From Ailurus styani (Eukaryota > Chordata > Mammalia > Carnivora > Ailuridae), in NCBI GenBank assembly GCA_002007465.1, contig LNAC01000164.1:2859406-2923405 (forward strand): 64,000 bases of DNA, read 5' to 3'. Both the position numbers and the translations under genes were made by a program. Positions 47,776 to 59,548 of this stretch are shown one piece after another. Positions within the stretch are counted from its first letter, which is position 1, and each line of letters begins with the position of its first letter. The notes under the pieces were generated by a model. That model ran no database searches. It was not told the DNA's origin and saw nothing but the letters and a program-made list of their open reading frames with translations.

Positions 47776-48481
47776 TATTTTTCTCCCCAAATATAAATGA
47801 TTCAAGCTGTACCAAGGAAAATGGCACCTATGTCTTCAATTTTACTACACAATTACCGAGATAAATAAAAGAATGTCTCTTAAAAAAATTAAAATAAAAT
47901 AAAAAATAAAGAGAATGTCTCTTATTATCAATTAAAAACCCTCATTGCCTATCCCTTCTTTATGACAATGCCCTAAGAGACCATCAGTTTTACCTGAGTA
48001 ATTCTTTGTGCTTTCTACATTTAAAAAAGCGGAGAAGATATCTGTTAAAAGAGTATGCTCACCAATCAACTACAGCTACTAAGATCATGCAGGTGCTAAC
48101 AAACTCAACAGTTTTAACTCTATTATTTTAGTAGACCAATACTGCTTTTTTGCTCTAAAACTGACAAGACATTTTCTACAGAAAAGATGATTCTTGTAAC
48201 AACTAAGACTTAGTATTGAACAACATTGATTGTTCTCAGTAAGTTGAAATCCTACTTCCACTCAAGGACAATGCACTTGCACTATAATCAAAGCTTACCT
48301 GAAATGGAATATCAAACCAAAAGCCAGAACTTGAAAACCTCCAAAGAAATCTTAAGACAAATATTGCATAAACATAAACGAACATGAAAACAGGGAAACT
48401 AAAAACCAAACATTAAAGAATTTACCCTCACCTTCCAGCCATTTAAGAAGGGCTATCTGATTTCACTATTAGTTTTCTCAA

Positions 48482-48650
48482 GGGGCGCCTGGGTAGTGCA
48501 GTCGGTTAAGCATCTGACTCTTGGTTTCTGCTCAGGTCATGATCTCACTGATCTCCAACAGGCTGTCAGGGGCTATAGTCAGCCGGGAGTCTCCTTTAAG
48601 ACTCTCTCTCCCTCTCCCACTGCCCTTCCCCCTGCACACATGCCCAATAA
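48482..48650 (+). repeat. CAN SINE, rearranged
   Basis: Head 'aggggcgcctgggtagtgca'. The middle is replaced by 'cactgatctccaacaggctg'. CT-rich remnant to about 48640, tail lost. Confidence 0.85.
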
Positions 48651-49154
48651 GACATATCTCAACCATTGAGAATGTAGTAAAATTCCAAACGGTAAGAAAA
48701 ATAACCAGGATTCAACCAATCAACAAAGGAGGATGAAGGTTTACAGATACCTACCACTGCCCTAGGGTCTCTCACAAAAACCATGAACAATGGTCAACAT
48801 TAATTCCCACCAAATAAAGCACATTTTTTTTAAAGGAAGTAGCACTTTACAACTATTAAGACAGCAAACAATGTTAATAGACTATCCCATTACTTGTCAA
48901 AAACAGTAATTTGCTTCTACTCAATACCACTTTATTATACACTTACTCCTTTAGAGAACTCTCCCCCATTCCTCATGTCCTAGGGTGAGCATGTGATCCA
49001 GGCTGGCTATAAAAACTGGTTCAGTGCTCAGCATGACCCAAGCAAAACTTAACCAGTCCCCTCCATGACTAAAATAGAGAGACAGAGGAAGAAAAGTTCT
49101 TTTTCTGCTAGAGTAACACCTCAAACCACAGGTGGACATCTTGTCCAACATGTA

Positions 49155-49845
49155 CATATGAAACAGAGGTAAGCTCAGTGGAATATTATGTGGCCATAAA
49201 AAAGGATGAGATCATGTGCTCTGCAACAACATGGATGGACCCAGAGGGTATTAAGCTAAGTAAAGTAAGTCTGACTGAGAAAGACAAATACCATATGATT
49301 TCACTCTTATGTAGAATCTTAAAAACAAAACAAAACAAAACAAAACACAGAATCAGACCTATAGAACAAACTGATGGATGCCAGAGGGTAAAGGGATGGG
49401 GGTATCAGGCATAATAAGTGAAGGGTAGTGGGAGATACAGGCTACCAGTTATAACATTTAAAAAGCCACAAGAATGGGGCACCTGGGTGGCTCAGTCATT
49501 AGGCATCTGCCTTTGGCTCAGGTCATGATCCTAAGGTTCTGGAATCGAGCCCCACATTGGGTTCCCTGCTCAGCAGGAGGCCTGCTTCTCCCTCTCCCAC
49601 CCCCCCTGCCTGTGTTCCTTCTCTCCTTGTGTGTCTCTGTCAAACAAATAAAATCTTTAAAAAAAAAAAAAAGCCACAGGAATAAAAGCTACAGCGTAAG
49701 GAATACAGTCAATTTTTTAACAGCAATGCATGGTGTTAGCAATGCATGCGGTAGCTATATCTGTCATGAACACAGCATAAGGTACAAACTTGTCCTATCA
49801 CTACGCTGTATATCTAAAACTAATGAACACTGTGTGCCAACTACA
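49155..49845 (+). mobile_element. L1 3' end (carnivore type), split by a SINE
   Basis: The frame MEYYVAIKKDEIM (49178 on) derives from the L1 3' region. Other marks are 'acaacatggatggacccaga', 'taccatatgatttcactctt' and 'gtatatctaaaactaatgaa'. A SINE is inserted at 49476-49667. Confidence 0.85.
49476..49667 (+). repeat. CAN SINE in L1
   Basis: Head 'ggggcacctgggtggctcag'. Flanks aaaaagccacaagaat (49460-49475) and aaaaagccacaggaat (49668-49683). Confidence 0.95.
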
Positions 49846-49850
49846 GTCGA

Positions 49851-49870
49851 GGGAGGGAGGGAGGGAGGGA
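49851..49870 (+). repeat. (GGGA)n microsatellite
   Basis: Four to five GGGA units directly after the L1 3' end. Confidence 0.8.
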
Positions 49871-50039
49871 AAGTGAAGTAAACGGAGTCGAAGTGATGAA
49901 GAAAGCCTTACATCCTTTCAGTCACTCACAGCTAACTATCCCTGAACTCAAAATCTACTCCTGGAATTCCCAATTATGAAGGCCCTTTTTACTTAAACAA
50001 CTCTGAACAGAATATATTTCTGTCACTTTTAATTAGTGA

Positions 50040-50830
50040 GGTTATATGAACATTAGCAAACTAAGATATAACCCTACTGGAGAACAATTTCTGAATACAT
50101 TTTAAAAGTCCTACAACCTGTGTTATATCCCAGAGGAAATGGTAGTTACAAGTATACACATATGTAAAACTTCAACAAACTGTATACTGATTTGTATACT
50201 TGGTTGTATATAATTATACTTTAATTTGTAAAAAAAAAAAAAAATTCTGTGCCCTTGTATTTCTATTCCTGGAGATGTATCTTAATGATACAATTTTTAG
50301 GGTGCCTGGGTGGCTCAGTGGGTTAAAGCCTCTGCCTTCAGCTCAGGTCATAATCTCAAGGTCCTGGGATCGAGGCCCACATCGGGCGCTCTGCTCAGCG
50401 GGGAGCCTGCTACCTCCTCTGTCCCTGCCTGCCTCTCTGCCTACTTGTGATCTCTCTCTCTTTGTGAAATAAATAAAATCTTAAAAAAAAATGATATAAT
50501 TTTTAAAAGGGGGCACGGGGGGGTGATGTGTGACACTGTACATGTTCACACACTTGAGCATTATTTGTTATCACAAACATAAGAACTTTTAAGTCCAACA
50601 GGGAAATTATGCAATAAAAAATAGTTTTAAACATTCTTAATTCCAAGGTTATACTGAATTTTAAAATGCCTATAATTAGTGTAAAATTTTTTACAAGACA
50701 ATAAAATCCTATCAAAGCTAGAATTAAAACTAGGGTAAAACGCATATGCATTTAGCCAAGGACTTGAAAGGAAACACAAAGCTACATAAATATAAAATAC
50801 TATTTATAATCATTCAAAAAATGAAATAGT
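50040..50830 (+). mobile_element. L1ME-like fragment, split by a SINE
   Basis: 'tatttctattcctggagatg' before the SINE and 'cattatttgttatcacaaac' after it follow an old L1M order. Strongly diverged. Confidence 0.45.
50300..50489 (+). repeat. CAN SINE, young subfamily
   Basis: Head 'gggtgcctgggtggctcagt'. Flanks aatgatacaattttta (50284-50299) and aatgatataattttta (50490-50505). Confidence 0.95.
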
Positions 50831-50859
50831 ATAAATCTAAAATAACAAGTAGAGGACTA

Positions 50860-52300
50860 ATGTAAACACTGATGAAAGAAATCAGAAAAAGATCTAAATA
50901 GAAGGAAACATTTTTGTCATGGATTGGATGACTCACATACTAAAAATATAAATTCCCCCCTAATTAATTACAAGTTAAAATATAATTCTATCAAAATCAC
51001 AGATGTTTTTGTAGATACAGATAAGCTTATCTAAAGTTTATATGGAAAAACAAAAGAGAATAACAATTCAGAAAAATATTAAGTGGAAAGAATCATTCTA
51101 TCCAATTCTGATACTCATACAGCTACAGCAATAAAGACCATGTGGGTACTGGCAAAGGAAAGATACAGTGATCAATGGAACAAAATAAAGAACCCAGAAA
51201 TAATCCCAGACAAGCACAGGTGACCCAATTTTTAATAAGGGTGCAAAAGGAATTCAATGGAGAAAATAGAGTCTTTCCAACAAATGGTACTGGGGCAACT
51301 AGGTGTCCATGGGGTTGGAGGAAGAACTCATCCCAAACTTCACATGTTATACAGAAATTAACCCAAAATGAGTCATAGATTTAAATATAAAACATAAAAC
51401 TAAAAAACTTTTAAAAGAAAACAGGAGAAAATCCTCATGAGCTAAACCCTGGTGAAGAATTCTTAGATAGCAAAAGCACAATTCATGAAGGGGGTCAATA
51501 AATTGGACTTCCTCAAATTAAAGACTTTTACTACGCAAAACACCTAATAAACAAAACATGATGAAAAGACAAGCTATATACACACCATGGAGTATTCACA
51601 GAATACTACCTAACAACGACAAGTTACAAACTACTGATATACCAACTATAGCAGTTCTCAAGGGCATCATTTTGACCAAAACAATCTCAAAAGGTCATAT
51701 ATTGATGCTGTTTATATAATTTTCTTGAAATGATAGAATTAGACATGGAGACAGAGGAGCTGCCAAGGGTGTTGGGGACTGTAAGCCAAATGGGTGTTAA
51801 CTATATGGGGTTAAACATGAGGGAGAAATTTATTATGGTGATGGTGATAGAACAGTTCTGTATCTTGATTGCAGTGGTGGCTACACAGATGGATACAAGT
51901 GATAAAACCAGAGAGTTATACACAGATATTGTGCCAATGTCAATTTCATGGTGTTGATACTGCACCATACCTCTATAGGATAAAACCAATGGGTGGTGCC
52001 TGGGTGGCTCAGTTGGTTGAGCATCTGCCTTCGGCTCAGGCTATGATCCAAAGGGCCTGGGATCGAGCCCCACATCAGGCTCAGGGAGCTTGCTTCTCCC
52101 TCTCCCTCTGCCATTCCCCTCTCTCTCTGGGTCTATCTCTCTGTCAAATAAACAAAAAAATCTTAAAAAAAAAAAAAATATATATATATATATTTATATT
52201 ATTTATATATATAAAACCATTGCAGGAAATTCAGTAATGGATACACTGAACCACTCTGTGCTATCTTTGAAAATTCCTGTGATTCAAAATTAAAAATTAA
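50860..52300 (+). mobile_element. Old L1, ORF2 end and 3' UTR
   Basis: 'gtcatggattggatgactca' (about 50917), 'aatggaacaaaataaagaac' (51175), 'aatggtactggggcaactag' (51283) and 'gataaaaccagagagttata' (51901) are in L1 order. Short frames such as 51730-51957 are decayed L1 sequence. Confidence 0.8.
51993..52213 (+). repeat. CAN SINE in L1, with (TA)n in tail
   Basis: Head 'gtggtgcctgggtggctcag'. A-rich tail followed by TA repeats at 52178-52213. Flanks ataaaacca on both sides. Confidence 0.93.
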
Positions 52301-52689
52301 GGAAAGTAAGATTCACTTGTTAAGTGACTTTTTATTAGTGTAAACAAACACTAAAGCAAACAGTGTTAAAAGCATTTTTCTGACTTGACTGAAAACTGGT
52401 ACAGCAGAATTGTAATGGATCTAAGCTAAGGAGACTATACTAATACTAGGTAAGCCCCCTGGAGTTTTTAGGAGAACAAACTGCCTTAAAACATACCCTA
52501 AATGATTCAACCTACAGGAAAATAAATAATTACAATTTTTCATACGCTAGGCCCCTCATTTTTATCTATAAAAAAGATCAGCCATCTGCTCAGGCCAAGC
52601 TGGAGGCTGACCTGCAAAACAACTGGCCCTTTCTCCCTTTCCTACTATTATAGCAGTCCCTTCCTCAACAGCTCCATCTCTCCCCTCAC

Positions 52690-53260
52690 CACTGTGATGG
52701 TCTCCTGACTCTCAGTCCTGTCTCCAGGCTCTTCTAACACATTTAACTCTTCCTGAACACAGCTGAGAGACTCATCTCCCCAAAACACCACTCTTCCTAT
52801 TTAACGTCACCCAGATGGCAGAATGTCTTAAAACAGGAAGAAAGTTAACGAGACATATTTTAGTTTAATTTAAGAAGAAAAAGAGCTTTAAAAATAAACA
52901 TAAAGCAATGCTGGGAAAAGCTGCTTCCAGAGGTTAGCAAGTCCTGTATCATTAGATAAATTCAAGTATAGGGGAACCTGAACCTCAAGAACTATTCCAA
53001 CCCTGGAGTTCTGATTCCCTATCATTTCCCTAATAATTCTCCCTCCTTCGCCTGGCAATCCAAACCATGCTCTAAAATCTAGCTCCAACCTCTTTCGTTC
53101 TAACCTTTCTTCCCAGCACTCCTCTCCAAGCTAGGCCCTCACTATTCCCCACCCCCCATGCACATCATGCATAGTCTGTTTTTTCTGATGATTTTCTTAA
53201 CTAGATGACTTTTTCCTCTCTCTCCTTTCACTTTTCATGATCCAGTGCACCTTCAGGAAA
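52690..53260 (+). repeat. L2-like ancient LINE remnant
   Basis: CT-rich stretch with 'tctagctccaacctctttcg', 'ctctccaagctaggccctca' and 'gtgcaccttcaggaaacttt', the style and order of ancient L2 sequence. Low certainty. Confidence 0.4.
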
Positions 53261-53670
53261 CTTTTCCAATCCCATGCTTACTCTCCCATTTGTGCTATTC
53301 ATTTACTTTTCATATCTAAGTGTCCCGATTATAAGCTCTGGGACAAACAGGAAAAAAAGCCTCCTATCTGCTAGCACATGGTCTCTCTTTGTCAGAGACC
53401 ACACAGTCACCGAGTCCTTTCCCCACTATGGTTTCTCTGACACAAGATTTTCCCCAGGAAATACAGAAATGTCCAGTACAGCAACCATCTACCTATTTGG
53501 CCCCTTTGCTGAGCACATTACCATTAGAAGCACTGCAGGAGTACACAAAAGTGTACCTCAGCTTCTTTGGGCCTTCTCCTTCAACCACCCAGAAATGTCC
53601 ATGATTTAACAGCAAGTCCCTGATCTTGGTCTTTGAGATCCAACAGTGAAATATAAGTAAAGGATTTTTT

Positions 53671-53864
53671 TAAAGATTTTAATTATTTATTTGACACAAA
53701 GAGAGAGATCAAATCACAAGTAGGCAGAGAGGCAGGCAGAGAGAGAGGAGGAAGCAGGCTCCCCGCTGAGCAGGGAGCCTGATGGGGGCCTCGATCCCAG
53801 GACCCTGAGATCATGACCTGAGCTGAAGGCAGAGGCTTTAACCCACTGAGCCACCCAGGCGCCC
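53671..53864 (-). repeat. CAN SINE, first of a minus-strand tandem pair
   Basis: Body 'gagagagatcaaatcacaag', end 'gagccacccaggcgccc'. Probably inserted in the T tail or flank of the next SINE, judging from taaaggatttttt and taaatgatttttt. Confidence 0.94.
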
Positions 53865-53870
53865 TAAATG

Positions 53871-54063
53871 ATTTTTTTTTAAGATTTTATTTATTTATTT
53901 GACAGAGAGAGATCACAAGTAGGCAGAGAGGCAGGCAGAGAGAGAGGGGGAAGCAGACTCCCCACTGAGCAGAGAGCCCAATGCGGAGCTCAATCCCAGG
54001 ACCCTGAGATCATGACCTGAGCCAAAGGCAGAGGCTTAACCCACTGAGCCACCCAGGCGCCCC
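53871..54063 (-). repeat. CAN SINE, second of a tandem pair
   Basis: The outer flanks ataagtaaaggatttttt (before 53671) and ataactaaaggatttttt (from 54064) bracket the pair. Confidence 0.94.
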
Positions 54064-54291
54064 ATAACTAAAGGATTTTTTAAAACTCTGTTCTAGTAGA
54101 AACTATTTCTCACCTACTCTACTTCCAACCTACCATCACTAGTCCTTTTTAATGTCTGCCCTTTTTGAAACAAGTTTCATTTACGCCTTTCCATCCCTGT
54201 CCCTTGGATGTCTCCTACCCAGCTAAGAGCCCTCTTTTTCTCGTCAGAGCACTACTCAAAGATTCATAAAATACACTGATACTCTTTTTTA

Positions 54292-54345
54292 GATAGTGTG
54301 TGTATACATATATTTTATATATATATATAAAATGTATTATGTATA
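54292..54345. repeat. (TG)(TA)-rich simple repeat
   Basis: 'gtgtgtgtatacatatattt' then TA-rich. It precedes an L1 3' fragment. Confidence 0.85.
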
Positions 54346-54512
54346 TATGAGGAGTGACTGCTAATACAAGATTTCCTTTTGGGGAAACAAAAATGTTCTG
54401 GAATGATAATGGTGACAGCTGCACCACTCCATGAATATACTAAAAATACCAATGTATGTCCTTTAAAGAGGTGAATTCTGTTATACAAATCATATCTCAA
54501 TTTTTTTAAAGG
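54346..54512 (+). mobile_element. L1 3' UTR fragment
   Basis: 'aaaaatgttctggaatgata', 'gacagctgcaccactccatg' and 'caaatcatatctcaattttt' match the old L1M 3' terminus. Confidence 0.7.
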
Positions 54513-54808
54513 TAAGATTCTCCAACGCTACCCTTGTATTTACATTTGGCACTGGGAAGGAAAACTCACTGTAATTTTTGAGACAAGAGCCTTTTCTCAC
54601 ATACTTCTTGTAGAATATTGTCATTTATCCTCTTTAAACAATCAAAAGCCCATCACGGATCAGGTACCATGACAGGAGCTGGAGAGAATGGTCACCAGAC
54701 CAGCACAGAACCTGTCCTACTGGAGCCTGGAGAGGGAAAGACAACCAATCACCTAATTAACACTGTGATAAGAGCTAGGAAGAAAAAGTGTAAGAACGAC
54801 CTAATCAG

Positions 54809-55023
54809 GGCGCCTGGGTGGCTCAGTGGGTTAAAGCTGCTGCCTTCGGCTCAGGTCATGATCCCAGGGTCCTGGGATCGAGGCCCACATCAGGCTCTCT
54901 GCTCGGCAGGGAGCCTGCTTCCTCCTCTCTCTCTGCCTGCCTCTCTGCCTGCTTGTGATCTGATCTCTCTCTCTCTCTCTCTGTCAAATAAATAAATAAA
55001 ATATTAAAAAAAAAAAAAAAAAA
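54809..55023 (+). repeat. CAN SINE, very young copy
   Basis: Perfect 17-bp duplication aagaacgacctaatcag at 54792-54808 and 55024-55040. Intact (CT)n tract and unbroken A tail. Confidence 0.97.
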
Positions 55024-55493
55024 AAGAACGACCTAATCAGGGTAGGGAGTATGGGGGTGGAAAGGGCCCCCCCCAAAAAAAACAGCATATCTAAGAGGCA
55101 TACATATGCCTCAGCCCACATAAGGTAGTTACTCAACAACTAGTTAGAGGTGACTGGCAGTAAAATGAAACTCCTAGATCACAAGAATTTGGAGGGCATG
55201 CAATTGGTAATTGGCTCCCATCTGCCACAGGAGGCTCACATCTCCACTGCATTGGCCTTGAGGTAAAGTGGCCCTGTAATAAGCATATGAATGTTTTACC
55301 TACTGACAAGTGTTAGTATGGTAAGGTTTTAATGTACTCACAAATATTTGTGTTTATTATTCATGTAATCAGGGGCAAATATAAAAAGAAAATTAAGTTA
55401 TGCTGAAAAACTGTATACATTTAAGTCTCTTGTTTATTGATGATTGCACAGAAAGCACAGCACTCCTACAAACCGAAAAATATGAAAAGTTTA

Positions 55494-55703
55494 GGGCGCC
55501 TGGGTGGCTCAGTGGGTTAAAGCCTCTGCCTTCAGCTCAGGTCATGATCTCAGGGTCCTGGGATCGAGGCCCACATCAGGCTCCCTGCTCAGCGGGAGCC
55601 TGCTTCCTCCTCTCTCTTTGCCTGCCTCTTTGCCTACTTGTGATCTGATCTCTCTCTCTCTGTCAAATAAATAAATAAAATCTTAAATAAATAAGTAAAA
55701 ATA
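55494..55703 (+). repeat. CAN SINE, young subfamily
   Basis: Perfect duplication aaaagttta at 55485-55493 and 55704-55712. Confidence 0.96.
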
Positions 55704-55802
55704 AAAAGTTTAACTCTCAGCTCAAAATATTATAAATAAATACACACAATTGTTTACTGAAAACAGTAAGCTCCTATCTTTAACTCTGTGAAGACCCTAA
55801 TC

Positions 55803-56020
55803 TGAGGTCAGCTAACCAGAGCCTATGGGTCAAATCTGGCCCACCACCTGTTTTATAAATAAATTCTACTGGAACACAGCCACTCCCATTTGTTTATATG
55901 TTACCTGTCGCTTTCCCAACACAACTGTAGAATGGAATAGTGTTAAAAGAGACCTTATAACCAGTAAAGTCTAAAATATTTACTACCTGGCCCTTTATAA
56001 AAACAAAAAAAAAATTGCTA
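55803..56020 (-). mobile_element. hAT/MER-type DNA element (MER3/MER33-like)
   Basis: 'gggtcaaatctggcccacca', 'ctactggaacacagccactc' and 'taaaatatttactacctggc' are the reverse complement of the element at 7325-7545. Confidence 0.65.
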
Positions 56021-56277
56021 AACGTGTACTAAATAGAGTACTTCAAGCTGATTCAGAACAAAGAAATCTTATATATCCTTTAACAATGAAGCGTCCTGGT
56101 GTCTAAACAACAAACTCAAAACGCAAAGAATTCTAACTCTACTTTATTAGTCAATCTGCCATGGAGCTCAAGGTAATTCATAATTAGTCTATGTTTTATA
56201 TACCAGTAAAATTCAGAGCACTTAGGTTGGAGTTTCATTTAAGTCCTCGGGACCACTGAAGCCAGGACTGGGAAAGG

Positions 56278-56560
56278 TGTCTGTATTATCTTTTGCTGCC
56301 TAACAAATTCCCCCAAAATTTGGCAGCTTAGAATAAGCATTTAGTATCCCCTGAATCCTCTGTGGGTCAGGACTTTGAGTTGGTTAGGACTCCCATCTTT
56401 TAAAACCCAACTGGAGCTGGAGGATCTTCTAAGATGGATTACTCAGAAGCTTGGCAAACTGGTACTGACAGCTTCCCCCGAAGTAAATAATCATGAGAAA
56501 GAGCCATGCAGATACTATACTCTCTTTATGACTTTGCTTCGCTTTGAAAGTAGATAATAT
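56278..56560. repeat. Old interspersed repeat, family not assigned
   Basis: 'ttgctgcctaacaaattccc', 'cctctgtgggtcaggacttt' and 'ctggagctggaggatcttct' appear in order in a common mammalian repeat. I cannot name the family safely. The 60-codon frame is part of it. Confidence 0.55.
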
Positions 56561-57465
56561 CATTTATACCATATTCTACTCTTTATAGAAGTGAGAGTCT
56601 TTAAGTCCAACATACATTCAAGAGGATCAAAGTCAGGCTCCACTTTTTTAAGAGAGGGGTGTCAAAGAATCTGCAAACATATTAATACCACTACAGGGTT
56701 TCAAATGAGTAAACAGCTTCAACGACATAACCAACAAGACCTGGCTGATTAAAGAATACGCACTTAACCATTTTCATAACATGTACTTTGTTCTATTTAT
56801 GAGCAGAGAGAGGTTTCATCACCACTTGTTAAGATTCTCAAAAAAAAAAAAAAAAAAGTAAGCCAACAGAAAAAAGTAAGGCATTTTCAGCTTTTCCGTA
56901 TCTGATGCAGTAATGATGATGGGAGGCAGTTATATTTTTGTTTTAGCTTTTTTTTCCCCAAGGGGAAAAAGCAAGGAGAGAAGGCAAATTACGGTGAATA
57001 GATCATGATCATAAGTAATTGCAAAGTTGGACTAGGACAGACAAGTACTTATGATTCAGAGCCACATAAAAGATTTTCTCAGATATAAATAAAAACAAGA
57101 AAACAAATTCAGATATGCCTTCAAAACTGTGGGGGTTGATGGGGGGAGGGAGGTGCATGTATTATGCCATGGTTGCTACAAATTTGCATGAGAGAAACTT
57201 TTGAAATAAGGAACATATACAGAGTGAAATTAAAAGTTACCTGTAACAAATATATTTTCAAAATAAATGTCTTAGTTACTAGATTCAAGGAATATTTGGT
57301 GAAATTCATCACATGCTATTATTTTGAGGCAAAAAGGCCCGGGAGCAAACTTTCCCAGAGGACAATGAAGTAAGAGCCATTCTGATGTCCTTAACAAGAA
57401 GCTCAAAAACTGTTCTGAACTAGACAATTTGACTGCTTTAAAATAAATTCATTCTAAACCCACTC

Positions 57466-57906
57466 TGATGGACTGAATAATGTCCCCCCCAAAACTCATA
57501 GCCACCCAGATCATATGAATGTGGCCTTATTTGCAAAGAGGGTCTTTGCAGACACAGTCAAGTAAAGATGAGGTCATACTGGATTTAGGGAGAACCCTAA
57601 TTCAAAGCCTGATATCCTTATGAGAGGAAACTTTGTACACAGAGAAACAGGGAGAATGCCATGGGACAAGACAATGAAGGAAGGGACTGGAGTGAGACAA
57701 ACTAAGGAATGCCACAGATTGCTGGCAAACACAAGAATCTAGGAGAGAACATGTAACAGATTCTTCCACTGAGCCCCCAAGAATGAATTAATCCTGTTAA
57801 TACCCTGATTTCAGATACTGGCCTCCGGAACCGTGAGAGAGTAAGTTTCTGTTGTTCTAAGCCACTAAGTTTATAGTAATTTACGTTATAACAGCCCTAG
57901 ACAACA
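57466..57906 (+). mobile_element. Solitary MaLR/MLT1-like LTR
   Basis: 'gatggactgaataatgtccc', 'gatgaggtcatactggattt', 'gagaatgccatgggacaaga' and 'gttgttctaagccactaagt' follow an ERVL-MaLR type LTR. No internal retroviral sequence is seen beside it. The subfamily name is uncertain. Confidence 0.65.
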
Positions 57907-58281
57907 ATTATACCCAATTATAGTTAGTAATACAGAATTCAAATGTTATCATTTACAATATTAGAAACATTTATCTTCAGCCTGGAAATTAAGAAAAATA
58001 TTTAGCATTTAAGGTTCTTAACTCACAAATACAGAACAACTGGAGACAGCATATCCATTTATTAATGCATTCACAGGGATGAATATGACATAAGACTCCA
58101 ATGGACTACACACACTACTATCAGCCACCAGAGATCAATGAGGTTCTCCCAAAAGTCAGTAAAGCAACTGCACAAAGTAGGAGCTCAGTTCACTTAGCTG
58201 ATATCCAACAACTTCACAAAAAACTGTCTTTGTTCAAGTCCTCCTGCTGAACCAGAAGTTTAACACAAAACTACAAGTTTC

Positions 58282-58480
58282 TTTTTTTTTTTAAGATTTT
58301 ATTTATTTATTTCACAGAGGGAGAGAGATCACAAGGAGGCAGAGAGGCAGGCAGAGAGAGAGAGGGGGAAGCAGGCTGCCCGCTAAGCAGGGAGCCTGAT
58401 GCGGGCCTCGATCCCAGAACCCTGAGATCATGACCTGAGCCGAAAGCAGAGGCTTTAACCCACTGAACCACCCAGGTGCC
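58282..58480 (-). repeat. CAN SINE, young subfamily
   Basis: Perfect 16-bp duplication caaaactacaagtttc at 58266-58281 and 58481-58496. Confidence 0.97.
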
Positions 58481-58886
58481 CAAAACTACAAGTTTCAAGA
58501 ATTTAATGCTCCACATGTAAAGTCTTTTATCACATTTGTAAGTATCATAATAACAAGTTTTTCTAATAGGCACCACACCAAGCTGTGGGTTACAATTCCA
58601 CTTTTTATTAATTCTGAGTTTCCCAAAAACAGGATTCCTTTAAGCCCAGATTTGTTTTTATTTCACTCAAACCACTTCAAGTATCCATGGCTAATTTAAC
58701 ATACCAGCCTGACAAAATGAGGCAACTTCTAGGGTGTTTTCAGAATGGCTGGACATTTTTCCATTTTATCACCCCTATATCTTCAGCATGAACTAAAAAG
58801 AGGTATTACATAGGATGAAAGGTAAATTTCTGCCCCATTTATTTCCTATTCAACTGTTGTTGGAACATTTCTAAGACTCAACTCTT

Positions 58887-59086
58887 TATTTTATTTTTTT
58901 TAAGATTTTATTTGTTTGATAGAAAGACAGCAAAAAAGGGAACACAAGTAGGGGGTGGGGAGGCGGGTGAGGGAGAAGCAGGCTTCCCGCTGAGCAGGGA
59001 GCCCTATGCCGGGCTCGATCCCAGGACCCTGAGATCATGACTTGAGCTGAAGGCAGACACTTAACAACTGAGCCACCCAGGAGCCC
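58887..59086 (-). repeat. CAN SINE, 267 bp downstream of exon 3
   Basis: Perfect duplication ctaagactcaactctt at 58871-58886 and 59087-59102. Same orientation as CTNNA1. Confidence 0.96.
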
Positions 59087-59352
59087 CTAAGACTCAACTC
59101 TTACTTAGGATACCCTAAAAAAGTGGATTCAGATTCTCCAAATACAGTGTTTCTTTGTTAGTGTCTCTCCTGATTAAAAGTGAACTTAATCCACCTCTAA
59201 CTAATAATCCACCTCTAATAAATGAATAGTTTAAGTTACTGAGCAACTGGCAAGCATAAGAATGAGAATATTGGTCATAAAAAAATCACCTTCAAGGATT
59301 AATTCTCTAGAAAAGCCTGCCTCTCTCTATATAAAAAGCAGTATTGACCTAC

Positions 59353-59548
59353 CTTGTTTTCGAACATCTTCTACTGCAGCCACAAGCTCTTCTTTGAGAA
59401 AGTGACTCTCCTTTGCAATTTTATCCCCCTTCTCCAAAAAGTTCTCAGTTGCTTGTTCAACAGAAGCTGCCAAAACATGGGCCTTCTTAGAACGGCCTCT
59501 CTTCTTATTCGAGGGCCCCTTACTATTGGTGTTTACCAGAGTTGTGAC
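59353..59548 (-). CDS. CTNNA1: CTNNA1 exon 3 (residues 36-100 plus first base of 101)
   Basis: 196 nt, entering in phase 0 and leaving with one extra base (phase 1), encoding VTTLVNTNSKGPSNKKRGRS through LVAAVEDVRKQ. The acceptor ends cttttag and the donor is GTAGGT. It holds the start of the first N-terminal helical bundle, including the beta-catenin-binding helix region, preceded by a basic patch (NKKRGRSKK, residues 49-57). Residue 84 is His (KESHFLKEE) where I recall Gln in human and mouse, the least conservative difference in the six exons. The frame matching this exon is not the plus-strand frame that covers the same bases. Confidence 0.97.

Larger units (their letters stand above)
29053..59352 (-). 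other. CTNNA1 intron 3 (30.3 kb)
   Basis: Donor GTAGGT at 59352, acceptor aaaacag at 29053. This largest intron holds most of the SINEs in the window, L1 remnants near 33-34.7, 49.2-49.8 and 50.9-52.3 kb, and the 1.6-kb duplicated segment with an N at 42921. Apparently repeat-free stretches include about 30320-30880, 39000-39650, 39830-40560, 41960-42870, 45061-45640, 45911-48480, 48650-49150, 52300-52680, 55040-55480, 56560-57460 and 57910-58265. I see no exon or nested gene in them. Confidence 0.9.

Noticed and set aside
49474..49881. 135-codon plus-strand ORF, the longest in the window
   Set aside because: It begins in a SINE head and continues through its tail into an L1 3' end and a GGGA microsatellite; no protein-like conservation.
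53274..53609. 111-codon plus-strand ORF in intron 3
   Set aside because: Overlapping 71-codon frame in another phase, no splice context, no recognisable similarity; the neighbouring sequence looks like an old LINE remnant.
54618..54995. 125-codon plus-strand ORF
   Set aside because: The second half is SINE translation (APGWLSGLK pattern). The first half is unrecognised intronic sequence.
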